24,336 bases of DNA, taken from positions 5,951 to 30,286 of the forward strand of contig WKLE02002100.1 of assembly GCA_014885115.2 (NCBI GenBank). The letters are read 5' to 3'. Of this stretch, positions 10,601 to 19,938 are shown one piece after another. Within the stretch, counting starts at the first letter, position 1; the number at the start of each line of letters is the position of its first letter. The notes beneath the pieces were generated by a model. The model was not told where the DNA came from, searched no databases, and saw only the letters and a list, made by a program, of their open reading frames with translations. A program made the translations under genes and the position numbers. Origin of the DNA: Asterionellopsis glacialis (Eukaryota; Bacillariophyta; Plagiogrammaphyceae; Rhaphoneidales; Asterionellopsidaceae).

Positions 10601-12855
10601 CTCCAGTGACGAAGATATCTTGCTCCTCCTCCTCCTCCTCAAACTCTGCAGTCAAAATTACATCACCTGTCTTTAATGCTTCCTTGGCACCGTCAAAAGT
10701 TCCAAAACGTGGTCGTGGACGACCACCCAAAACACCACCACCAGCATCGACGTCTGCATCCGCTACTACTTGTTCTTCTTTGTCTGTGAAAATTACAACA
10801 CCTGTCTTTAATGCTTCCCTTGCACCGTCAAAAGTTCCAAAACGAGGTCGAGGTAGACCACCCAAAACACCACCAAAACCACCACAACATGAACAAAGTC
10901 CCATGATGCTGAGTGCAGACATGAAGATTACATCACCCAAATTTATTAAGGAACTTGCACCTTCCAAAGTTCCAAAAGGACGTTCTAGCAGCAGCAGCAG
11001 CAGCAGCAGCAATAGCAATCCAACAACAACAACAACAACGTCCATAACTAATAGCAGTACTCCTACCAAACGCGGTAGAGGTCGACCACCCAAACACGGT
11101 GGAACTCCAACACCTCGGAAACTTTTGCATTCAAATGAAACAACAACCACAACTGCAGTACCTACGAGTGCCAAAAAGAGAAAGAAAGTATCTGTATTGG
11201 AAGTATCACCACCACCTTGCACAACGAAAACAGTAGCATCTACACAAACAAACAAAAGGGCACGTGTGGAGGTGGAGGAAACTTCTACTGCTCCTACTAC
11301 TACAACTACTAGTAGAACATCACCCAGGAAAAAGAAACCATTTAATCCAAAAGAGGGAACGGATTCTTCTTCTTCATCATCGGCACAACCGGTATCATCG
11401 CCTCCGCCTCCGCCGCCACCACCACCCCCTCGTAACAACGGGCCATTTAAAAAGGGTGATATTGTCAAGGTAGAATCACGAACATGGCCAGGAGTTAATA
11501 AACCTGGTGGAGTTGCACGTGTATTGAAAGTACATTACGATCAAGACCAACAACAGAGCAACGGCAGCAATGATAATGGTACTGTGGTATCATATGATGT
11601 TGCCTACGTATTAGGTGGTCGTGAAAAGAATGTTGATTCTGGATTTGTCTATCAAGAAATGGAATTAGAAGCCTTAAGTTCAAGTCCATCGTCTCGTGAC
11701 AAGTCTCGCAGCAACAGCAACAGCGGGAGTACCACAACACCAACATCACCAACCACTGTGGTGAAAAGGAGTACTCGTCGACTTTCTCGACATTCTACAT
11801 CAACAACATCATCTGCCCAAGATACAAACCAGAAACAGAAAAGTTTGACGGAATCGTCATTAGCCAAAAAGAACAAACGTAGTAATGTTGGAAAACAAAA
11901 GAAATCTCATTCGTCATGTTCCGATATGCAACAAAAGTCTTTTTTATTGAATGACGATGCAGACAAAACAAAAGAGAATGATGGCTTTGATGATGATGAT
12001 GATGCGAACCCAAGTACAACCAACAATGAAAGTGCTCACACTCGCAAACGTAAATTGGATGAAGCAGCACAATCCGACTGTCACGATGAATCTACTACTG
12101 GACGCAATGATGAAAGTACAGGTGACTGTGTTAAAGAAACAATCACTACCGGTACTCCTGTGCGACAAAATAATAGTACATCTCCATGTAGAAACACAAG
12201 TGATGGAGGCAGGAGAACAACACCCATTCGAAAGGCATCTCCATTATTCGGTGATAAACAAGATCAAGAAGAAGACGACGCTGACATAAAGAGTAAAAAG
12301 AATCATGGGACATCGTCGATAACAACATCATCATCTTCTTTTGATATGAGAGAAAAACCATCAAGTCGGTTGGCACCCATATTTGCGTTTGGGAAAAAGG
12401 CCAATAACATTTTAGCAAAACCAGCATCTAATACTGCAGTAACTTCTCAATTGCAACAGCATGATACAGTTGAGACTCAGAAAGTGGAAACTCAGAAACC
12501 CTTGCAACGCTTAGCTCCCATTTTCACAAAGAATCTACGGAAAACAAAAACAGGAGCTTCCTCCTCGTCCACTGTAAGCAAGAGAACAGATGCTAATCAA
12601 AATCAACAGGAAAATGGTGGAATCAGTACATTGAATAGCCCTTGTCGCAGCAGCAGCCGGAATAAGAACGGTCGCAGCAGCAGCAGCAGCAGCAGTAGAA
12701 GGTCTTCTCGTCAAACTTCTAAGAATATGTTTGGTGATTCATCTCCTCCTGCCAAGAAAGGCAGGACAGAAACCAACAGCAGAAAACGTTTACCATCTAG
12801 TCCTCTTCTACTAGGAGCACGACGTGAAGCCAGGGTGACACGTGCAGCTGCTTGA
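7670..12855 (+). CDS. Chimeric chromatin-type protein: GNAT, LysM x2, HMG box, AT-hooks, Tudor-like
   Basis: Exons 7670-8341 and 8449-12855 join in phase 0 to give 1692 residues. The ATG is the first after an in-frame stop at 7661. Order of segments: Ser/His-rich N terminus; GNAT-like fold about 110-270, with motif A around GCGR-TLL (221-227) and motif B YVVLQATDNSIPFYESMGF (247-265); LysM-like modules at 329-379 (SYTVKKNGETPTQIAKKY) and 416-467; Ser/Thr-rich linker; Lys/Arg cluster 632-658, a likely nuclear signal; HMG box about 664-738 (PPKRPLIGYFLF); acidic Asp/Glu run 750-778; an unassigned conserved-looking segment 807-892 (LTYIPDLQWCHLAP); three AT-hooks (KRGRGRPPK) at 977, 1022 and 1098; poly-Pro; a Tudor/PWWP-like segment 1222-1300 (GDIVKVESRTWPG); and a Ser-rich basic tail with RLAPIF twice. 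The HMG box and AT-hooks indicate nuclear DNA binding. The acetyltransferase substrate cannot be told from sequence. The upstream E2F-like pair may matter for its control. Confidence 0.88.
8342..8448 (+). other. Intron, 107 bp, phase 0, in the chromatin gene
   Basis: Donor GTGAGT follows codon AGG (Arg224). The acceptor ends ATACAG, and the next exon opens ACACTACTA. Splicing joins GCGR to TLLSLAIEKL and rebuilds an unbroken GNAT motif A. Without it the reading frame stops at 8438-8440. Its 107-bp length is not a multiple of three. Confidence 0.93.
10651..11097 (+). repeat. Triplicated 45-residue coding repeat carrying AT-hooks
   Basis: Within the chromatin protein, KITSPVFNASLAPSKVPK or a close variant begins at residues 960, 1005 and 1050, an exact 45-residue period. 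Copies one and two run straight into KRGRGRPPK. In copy three the same AT-hook is displaced to 1098 by about 30 residues of Ser/Thr/Asn encoded by AGC and ACA microsatellites. Confidence 0.9.
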
Positions 12856-13625
12856 GAAGCAAAGTAAGAAATTTGATGGAAAGAAACACCCGTAAAATTG
12901 TAAGTAGGTAATGAAAACAAGGAACATGATTATTTTAATTATGAATTAGTACACGGTTTTAAAAACAACGTTATGATTTTTACCTCAAGTATATTGACAA
13001 TTCTTGTTAACAAATTTCATTCCTCACAACTTTCTCTGGCAGTAGTCTGCCGGACAGGGAACAAAACAATCGACCAATAATCAAAACATACTTAAGGTTT
13101 CATATGCACTCCATGGAACATATTTTACATTCATAGGAATTCATGGGAAGAAATGCAAAACGTCAGAACTGAGTCGTGCCTCTCGCCTGTCCTTCTTCTC
13201 AAAAAGATCTTTTCTCTCCCCGTATTTACACCAATACCTTTACAAAAGCGCTTGACAAATACGAAAGGGAGAGGGTTCTCATCACTGCTTTCAGATCTTA
13301 CAAAAAACAGAAAAAAATCTATGGTTCGCGTTTGTGCATGTCGGTAATGTGTTGTTTAGACTCCTGTGGCACTTCATTCGTCGAAACTGGTGACACAACA
13401 TTTCTCAAGAAGCGAAGCATTCTGCAGAATAAAACATAAGAACATCTCTCAAGTTTGTGTTCTGCAGACAGAGACTATTTTGACATAACAAAACAAAGAA
13501 CAAAACAAGACCCCCCCCCCTCCCCGCAAAAAAAACTCAAAGAAGACAAAAGATCACATTTGTCAAAACCACTGCATATTCCATACAAAAACACAAAAGC
13601 AAAGAGATCAATCGTTTAATTAATA
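12856..13625. other. Intergenic region, chromatin gene to aldo/keto reductase
   Basis: This 770-bp stretch must hold the 3' end of one transcript and the promoter of the next. Short ORFs at 13153-13439 show no domain motif and are not called. A run of ten C residues followed by TCCCC lies at 13511-13525, about 100 bp before the next ATG. The bases before that ATG are A-rich. Confidence 0.6.
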
Positions 13626-14807
13626 ATGTCATCATCATTATCATCAAAAATCAACAACAAAGACCACCAAGAACTCAAGAGCAATCAGACGAGTTACCAG
13701 CGTCTTGGATTGAAGGTACCACTATCTTTGGGTACACTACAGTGGGGGACAACCCCACTAGATCGTTCTTTTATTAACACTCATGTTATATCTGATACCG
13801 AAGCGCGGATCATTGTTAGTGAATTTACCAAAGCGGGTGTCACATTGATTGATACGGCTGAGGGATATGGTGGTGGTACATCTGAAAAACGTGTGGGACG
13901 ATTAGTTTCTGAATATTATGATTCATCTACAGTAGCATCTAAAGAAGATTTAGCATCGGCATCTTCATCGACAAGACAAAACAATGATAAAAAAGATGAG
14001 ATTCTTCTCATGACGAAATTTTTGCCTGTTCCTTGGAGATATTCTCACAGTTGCTTTGAACGGGCTGTTCGTGGATCTTTGGAACGTTTAAAAACCGATT
14101 GGATACCAATATACCTTTTACACAGTCCAGTGCATTGGCGTCCTATAGAGTATTGGGTTGAAAGTGCATCCAAATGCAAGCACAAGGGGTTGATTGGTGC
14201 ATTAGGTTTAAGTAATTGCAATGCAGATCAAGTACGTCGTGCTGTCCTTGCTGGGAAAAAGTATGATATTGAGGTTGTTTGTAATCAAGTACACTACAGT
14301 TTGTTAGATTTCAACAGTCCAGCCTTACGCGAAATGGAACAAACTTGTCGTGAATGCAATGTTACTATCGTTGGGTATTCACCAATTGGACAAGGTTTAT
14401 TGACTAACAACTTAACCCTGGAATCATGGGATACGAATCGTGCAGCCAAAATGTTACGTCTTCAATGGAATGATATTGAACCGTTACGTCACTGTCTTGA
14501 ACAAATGAGTAAGAAGTACCATAAAAGCATGGCACAAATTGCTATCAATTGGTGTATTTGTCACGACATTGTCCCTCTTGTTGGATGTAGATCTCAAATA
14601 CAGGCACAAGATACTCTGGGTTCTCTTGGATGGAAATTGGAAGATAAAGATGTTGTACAGTTAGATTCATTAGCTCTGTCAAAATCAACATTGGAATCAC
14701 CACCATTACGGCGAATGATATTTGTAACCTTGGCTGGGATCATTATGGTCATTATGCGTTTACAAGATTTGCTTGGGTATGGTCTTGTTAAAGAGGCAGC
14801 CTTGTAA
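13626..14807 (+). CDS. Aldo/keto reductase, plastid AKR-like, with hydrophobic C-terminal tail
   Basis: A single-exon 393-residue protein. Aldo/keto reductases are NAD(P)H-dependent (beta/alpha)8-barrel oxidoreductases acting on carbonyls. The full catalytic tetrad is visible: Asp76 and Tyr81 in DTAEGYGGG, Lys131 in MTKF, and His166 in LLHSP. Further family landmarks are GTLQWG (36-41), GLSNCNADQVRRA (194-206), CNQVHYSLL (219-227), YSPIGQGLL (251-259) and AQIAINW (303-309). The LPVPWRYS and NQVHYSLL stretches resemble plant predicted plastidial reductases of the At1g06690 type, from memory. Residues about 99-123 are a Ser/Asp/Lys-rich insertion in an early loop. The C terminus has a hydrophobic stretch at 364-378 (MIFVTLAGIIMVIMR) that could anchor it in a membrane. 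The N terminus lacks a clear signal peptide or plastid presequence. The substrate is unknown. Confidence 0.92.
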   Translation: MSSSLSSKINNKDHQELKSNQTSYQRLGLKVPLSLGTLQWGTTPLDRSFINTHVISDTEARIIVSEFTKAGVTLIDTAEGYGGGTSEKRVGRLVSEYYDSSTVASKEDLASASSSTRQNNDKKDEILLMTKFLPVPWRYSHSCFERAVRGSLERLKTDWIPIYLLHSPVHWRPIEYWVESASKCKHKGLIGALGLSNCNADQVRRAVLAGKKYDIEVVCNQVHYSLLDFNSPALREMEQTCRECNVTIVGYSPIGQGLLTNNLTLESWDTNRAAKMLRLQWNDIEPLRHCLEQMSKKYHKSMAQIAINWCICHDIVPLVGCRSQIQAQDTLGSLGWKLEDKDVVQLDSLALSKSTLESPPLRRMIFVTLAGIIMVIMRLQDLLGYGLVKEAAL

Positions 14808-15156
14808 TTTAGGTAAACACACGAATACTCATATTTTAGAGCAGTCGATAGCAAATATGGCAACAAAGAAAATTCAGAAAGCAGTAAGGCATGTTATGAT
14901 ATGTATTTAATGTAGTGAAAGAAAAATGGAATAATCGTTTTCACTTATGAGAAACGGTTGAATTGATCCAAAGCCTTTCTGGGATTCTGAGCTAGGACCC
15001 TACTCTAGTGTGTCATCTCTCTGCAGTCCTGCTCGTACATAAAGCTGTAAATTTCTCTAGTCATTAGACTTTTCCCACACTCCAGGGAGTGGAATACACA
15101 ATATCTTTATAATGCCAAACACAAAGGTTTTTACCCCTGTAAGAGTTTATCCTAAG

Positions 15157-15636
15157 GCCTATTTTGAGAATGGTTCTGCTTCTGTCTCTTTCTATTTTTT
15201 GAGTGCTATGATTCACTTCTTGACGATGAAGAAGGTGCATACATTATTTCTGTTCGATGCAGAATAATCGAATAAAAACCATAATAAATACTGATAAGAA
15301 CTTGCTTTATCGAATTCACTTTTTTGTTGTAAATGTGGCAGAACTCAATTCTGCGGGACTAAGGAGTCGGATAGGGCCTCAGTATTTATTTTCACTGCCT
15401 ATTTTGATAAAGCCTCTCTCTGTCTCTGTCTCTCTCTGGTTTTGGGGGCTATCATTTACTCGACGATGAAGAAGGTGCATGCATTCTTTCTGCATGATGA
15501 TGCAAAAAATAGAATTAAATCTATGATACTGATACGAAAATAACTTCGCTTTTTTTATGTTTTATTTTATGTTTCAAATGTGCAGACCTTAATTCTGTGG
15601 GACTACAGAAGAGTCGAATAGGGCCTCAAACATTCC
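15157..15636 (+). repeat. Tandem duplication, unit about 240 bp, two diverged copies
   Basis: Copy one starts GCCTATTTTGA at 15157 and copy two at 15397. CGATGAAGAAGGTGCAT recurs exactly 240 bp later (15224 and 15464), and TAGGGCCTCA recurs near 15372 and 15618. Similarity is patchy, so this is an older event than the 277-bp duplication downstream. Confidence 0.85.
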
Positions 15637-15652
15637 CACATAATTTGGGTAG

Positions 15653-15676
15653 TAATACCAGGCTTACCTGGTATTA
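15653..15676. repeat. Perfect 10-bp inverted repeat with CTTA loop
   Basis: TAATACCAGG, then CTTA, then CCTGGTATTA. It is one member of the ACCAGG/CCTGGT palindromic family seen elsewhere in the window. It could form a hairpin in DNA or RNA. Confidence 0.85.
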
Positions 15677-16760
15677 GGTGTTTGGACTGTGTCATACTGT
15701 ACAAATAATGATCATGGCAGAATGCAGAGGGTGCTCTTCCAAGAGCACTGTTTAAGTCTAGTATGACAAGATTAGATTAGATAGCAAAATACGAAATAAA
15801 ATTGATATTGAAAAGTCTAATTATATGTTGTTCCAACCTGATGTAGTTAGAGTACTGTACTAAGTAGGTCCTGCATTCCTAATTCCCCTTTCTGCTATTT
15901 GATAGGAGTAGGCTCTATCTTTTTCCATAATATGATGAACTTCCGAGAACAAGAATGTGTGTCGAAGACATGTTACACACGTTCATAGTCATACATGCCC
16001 GAGGGTGTTCTTCAATGCAGAATCTGCAAATCTGTACAGGATTAGAGGACCACAAGATATACTTTGAAAAGTGCATTTTTAACATTCATCACAGTCTAAC
16101 AAGAACCTCAAAGAACGAATACCTGTACAAGTCTTTGAGTCTTGCTGCATTCTCTATCACTTCTCTATAAAAGGCCATAGTCCTAAAATATTTTTTACGT
16201 GACGAGAACCAATCTGTTTTATTTTTGTTGTACTAAACAAAGAAAAGGAATTCTTCTTAATCTTGGTCTGTTCGTGAAAAAAAGAGATGGTACGAAATAT
16301 TGGAAGTAAATTTGAATTGTCTACTAAAGGTACAAGAGAGAACTTCCCTTCCATCTCGGAGTACCTTGACCCTTACTATTTATTACACAAAGGTCAATCT
16401 ATAAATACCAGGTATTCGTGGAAGAAAGAGATGGTGCGAAAAAATGTATTTAAAATGCTGTACTTAATCCCTCGTGTCTCCTAGTACTACAGGATAAGAT
16501 ATTAATACATCTTGTTTATTCCTCGAGCAAGGAAAAGATGGGATGCCACTATGAGAACAAGGAATGCTCTACCAGGTAGGTTGATAATGTGCATATATCA
16601 CTACCATTTTATATAGAATATCTCTAAAGCACTGTAGCAGCTATTTGATCGTGGAAAGACAAAATTAAATCATATACTGTACGAAAGAATATGAGCAGGA
16701 CTAAAATGGGCTGATGAAGAAAACATTTCTTACATATATTTTTAATAATTTCTCCGTTGA

Positions 16761-17308
16761 AATGACATTCATTTCTTCTTTTGTATGTATTATCGATTAA
16801 ATTGTCATTTCCGTGAGTCTCACATTTTAAAACTCTCGTTTCTACACGTTCCATAGTACTCCCCTCTAGTTGCGTGCGTAATAAGTACGAGCTCGTGCAG
16901 GTATGTATCTTGCATAAGACATGATTTTCTTTTTCCGAAACACGGGATTCCTATTTTATTCTCTTCTATGTCCTACTTCAAGCGAATTTCTCCTTTACAA
17001 TAAGGTGTCGTACTTCAAGGAGAAGGATATGATTTAAAATGACATTCATTTCTTCTTTTGAATGTATTTTCGGTTAAATTGTCATTTCCGTGAGTCTCAC
17101 ATTTTAAAACTCTCGTTTCTACACGTTCCATAGTACTCCCCTAGCTACTAAAGTAATTAGTACGAGCTCGTGCAGGTATGTATCTTGCATAAGACATGAT
17201 TTTCTTTTTTCGAAACACGGGATTCCTATTTTATTTTCTTTAATGTCCCACTTCAAGCGAATTTCTCCTTTATACCCTAAGGTGTCGTACTTAAAGGAGA
17301 AGGATGTG
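16761..17308 (+). repeat. Recent tandem duplication, unit about 277 bp, two near-identical copies
   Basis: Copy A (16761-17037) and copy B (17038-17308) share long identical stretches, for example GTGAGTCTCACATTTTAAAA, CGAGCTCGTGCAGGTATGTA and AACACGGGATTCC. Differences are point changes and small indels. Each copy ends in an inverted repeat, TTCTCCTT and AAGGAGAA, separated by about 25 bp. No ORF spans a copy. Confidence 0.93.
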
Positions 17309-17591
17309 GGAGTAATAATCGCTATATATCACTAAAATAATATATAGAGAGAACTGAACATGGTCGGTGTCAGGCAGCACGTGCAGGGATGGACAAGTCT
17401 TCGATTTTTCCATAGTGCAGGTATCTCGGGAAAATACGAGTTGGAGAACATCTCACACATCATGACGTGACAAGAATGATAATTCAAGTTGAAGATTGTG
17501 CACCGGGGAAACTAATGGTACCAAATAAATTCTTATATATAAAAAAAAGTGTATGACTGAATCGTGAACAGTCTGAACCAAGCAAGAAACT

Positions 17592-17822
17592 TTGACTATA
17601 CCCAGCGAACATTATTTATGATCTACCTGGTACACCGTCAAATGTCATCTCACACATCATCATTAAGCCCCCTGGATAAGGGATTTTCTCCGATAGTTCT
17701 GCGTACAGGTATTTCTTTTCTCCGACAGCTTCAATAATGTTTATACTGGGAATTTCGAACCTTGACTATACCCAGGGAACATTATTTATGATCTACCTGG
17801 TACCTGGTACACCGTCAAATGT
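17592..17822 (+). repeat. Separated direct repeat pair, 170 bp apart
   Basis: TTGACTATACCCAG through ATTATTTATGATCTACCTGG and on to ACCGTCAAATGTC occurs at about 17592-17645 and again at 17762-17822. The second copy carries one extra ACCTGGT heptamer (CTACCTGGTACCTGGTACACC), a small expansion of the palindromic motif. Confidence 0.88.
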
Positions 17823-18175
17823 CTGTTCTTTGCTTCAAAGAACACACTCGCTCTTGATCCAGGAACTTCCTCGTAGTCGTAGAAACGTACGTAATAGCCC
17901 GTAGTATGAGGATCTTAGTATCATATCGGTTTTAGGTGAGACATCCCGAAAAATGTGATGAAGTCATCTATGCGTTTGAACGTCCAGAATCCTGTTATGA
18001 GGACATTATTTGGAAAGGTGTCCGCCTCGTTTCAACTTTAAGAATTCACAGGAACATATTTGAACAAAAACACAAAACTGTCTCGAAGAACCCTCGCTTC
18101 TCTGTCTTCTCATTAAAATCGCAACAAGAATATTTGTACCCCAAAAGAAGTGACCAAAAGGAACCGTATTCCAGC

Positions 18176-19607
18176 ATGAGTTCACCAACTGACAATGATC
18201 GCAAACAAACAATGATCACAGAAGAATCTCCTGTTTTGCAGAGTGTAGCAATCATGCAACGGACTTCTCCTTCTTCAGTTTCTCCTTCCTTGCAATTTTC
18301 TCCGGAACAACAACAGCCTTTCTCCTCACTTTCCCCATTGGCACGAAATACAAGTTTAGGATTGAAGAAGGGAAACACACAAACACAGAACACATTACCA
18401 GCCGTTGTTACAACCACTGAAACTGCAAAAGATTTATTTGAATGGAAAGTACACGAAAGTCAAATTCAACAGCTACCTGAAGATTACGTGCTTGAACGAA
18501 CCCACGTACAAGTCAACGCACATGAAGTTTCGGATATTGCTCAACGGATTTCAAATTGCTTACAAAATCATTCCATTGAGACTAAATATAAAGAGGTACG
18601 TCGCGATGAGCCATGACTGGAGTTGAAATTCTCCTGGATGACGAAAGCTCAACATCTTTGTTTTTTGTTTTCTATAATTGGCGCAGACAACTGTCAAGGC
18701 TCAAACAAGTGATCGTGTCAAGTTTTACATTCGATTCTATAAAAGCAGTAACAATAAAGTTATTGTAGAAGTTCAAAGAAGATGCGGATGTAGCTTTTTA
18801 TTTCACAATACCTGCAGATCTGTCTTTCGCGCCATTCGTGGTAATGGTACAAATAATACTTCACTATCCCGCTCTTTCACAGTACCTGACAGTGTCAAAC
18901 AACAAATGGCGGTTGATAATGCTACTTCTACGAATGGCAGCAGCAACAACCACAAGATGGAAGAAATTTCATGCGCCCAAAAAGATATCAAGATTGCTAC
19001 ACGATTATTACAAGATGATCGTCTTGATTCGAATCTAATGGGTCTTGAATCATTGGTTAGTTTGACACAACCTACTTTTGTTCAACGTGTCAAGGCTGCA
19101 CAAACGATCCTTTCTTCACAAGATCTGTTGCAAACCATACTAAATCTTGTCCATAAATGGAAAATTACATGTCATAGCACTGAACCATTTGATGTCTCAG
19201 GACACAGCAGCAACCATCATGACGACTCCGATGAAGACGATGGTGACGACGACTCAGTGGCATCTATCGAACAAGATTACTTGGTTTGCATGCATCGTCA
19301 AGCATTGACTTTGATGTCCAATTGTTTTGATGTCATCTCGCTAGAGAACACCACCAACAACTCAGACATTAATATTTCTGACAAGCTATTACAAGGCTGT
19401 TGTCGTCACAGCCACAATAACAACCAGGAAAAAGAAGAAGACAGAGATGCACAAGAAGTTGAATTGTTGTCCAATTTGATACAAGATTTTGCTAATGCTG
19501 CAAATCAACCATCTTGCGATGCGTATGAGGCAGCTACTTGTATCAAGGGTTTACTTGAGGCTACGAGTTATTGTTCATGTCATTTCAAAGACAACTCCTC
19601 TATATGA
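18176..19607 (+). CDS. Hypothetical protein, two exons, possible KA1-like fold
   Basis: Exons 18176-18595 and 18687-19607 join in phase 0, giving 446 residues from the ATG at 18176. The frame stays open upstream to 17936, directly after a TTTTAG that could be a 3' splice site, so an extra 5' exon is possible. I do not recognise the family. The N-terminal 100 residues are Ser/Thr/Gln-rich and look disordered. Across the intron lies an ordered segment of about 85 residues, from LERTHVQVNAHEVSDIAQRI to VQRRCGCSFLFHNTCRSVFR. Its predicted helix, beta strands, helix order resembles a KA1-type domain, on weak grounds. The rest is helical (IKIATRLLQDDR, LLQTILNLVHKW) and repeat-like, interrupted by an acidic Asp run near HHDDSDEDDGDDD. 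No catalytic motif or membrane segment is visible. It is convergent with the receptor locus on the other strand. Confidence 0.7.
18596..18686 (+). other. Intron, 91 bp, phase 0
   Basis: Donor GTACGT follows GAG; the acceptor is GGCGCAG before ACAACTGTC. Removing it joins IETKYKE to TTVKAQTSD and keeps one open frame across both exons. Unspliced, the frame stops at 18614-18616. Confidence 0.88.
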
Positions 19608-19938
19608 AAATAGATTGAAACTAGGAATCGATTTTGATTGTTCCACATGCAGACTTTTTGTTACCCTCTCTGCATGGATGGACCATAGATTCCTTTCACT
19701 GTGTAGAATATATTGCCTAATTAAAATTTTGTATGTACAAAAATATACTTCTTATCTACCTTCTGTTTTGCGCTGGTCAAGATGATGTGTTGTTCAACAA
19801 AATGATGTGTGAATATTCTGTTGTACACGAAGAAGGCAATCCTTCGAGTTGATGCCAAATACCAAGACTGACAAATTTACTGTTCCTATATAGGAAAATC
19901 AAAAACATTATGTCTGCGCTTGTCAGACTCATCATCCT
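19608..19938. other. Short non-coding interval between convergent loci
   Basis: This is AT-rich and without recognisable coding motifs. It presumably carries the 3' UTRs of the plus-strand hypothetical gene and of the former minus-strand cyclase. Confidence 0.6.

Larger units (their letters stand above)
14808..17935. other. Long intergenic region with duplications, no convincing gene
   Basis: More than 3 kb has only short, motif-free ORFs on both strands. It is built partly from tandem duplications (15157-15636 and 16761-17308), a separated direct repeat (17592 and 17762) and scattered TACCTGGTA-type palindromes. It also has small perfect hairpins, for example CACTCCAGGGAGTG near 15078 and GTGCTCTTCCAAGAGCAC at 15731-15748. 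I see no tRNA or rRNA. Confidence 0.6.

Noticed and set aside
10260..11468. 402-residue minus-strand ORF antisense to the chromatin gene
   Set aside because: It is a mirror of low-complexity coding triplets (poly-Val, poly-Gly, poly-Leu products) opposite a well-supported gene, with no domain.
13153..13439. Two overlapping short plus-strand ORFs upstream of the reductase
   Set aside because: No domain, one lacks an ATG start, and neither joins to the reductase by a sensible splice.
15078..15093. Hairpin CACTCC/GGAGTG as a possible small-RNA precursor
   Set aside because: The stem is only 6 bp with a 2-nt gap; too short to support an RNA gene.
17750..17775. TTCGAA T-loop-like sequence that could mark a tRNA
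   Set aside because: Flanking bases do not pair as a T-stem on either strand, and no matching D-arm or acceptor stem was found.
18678..18686. TTG at 18678 as a start codon for the second exon of the hypothetical gene
   Set aside because: These nine bases are the end of an intron (GCGCAG acceptor); the exon joins in frame to 18595.
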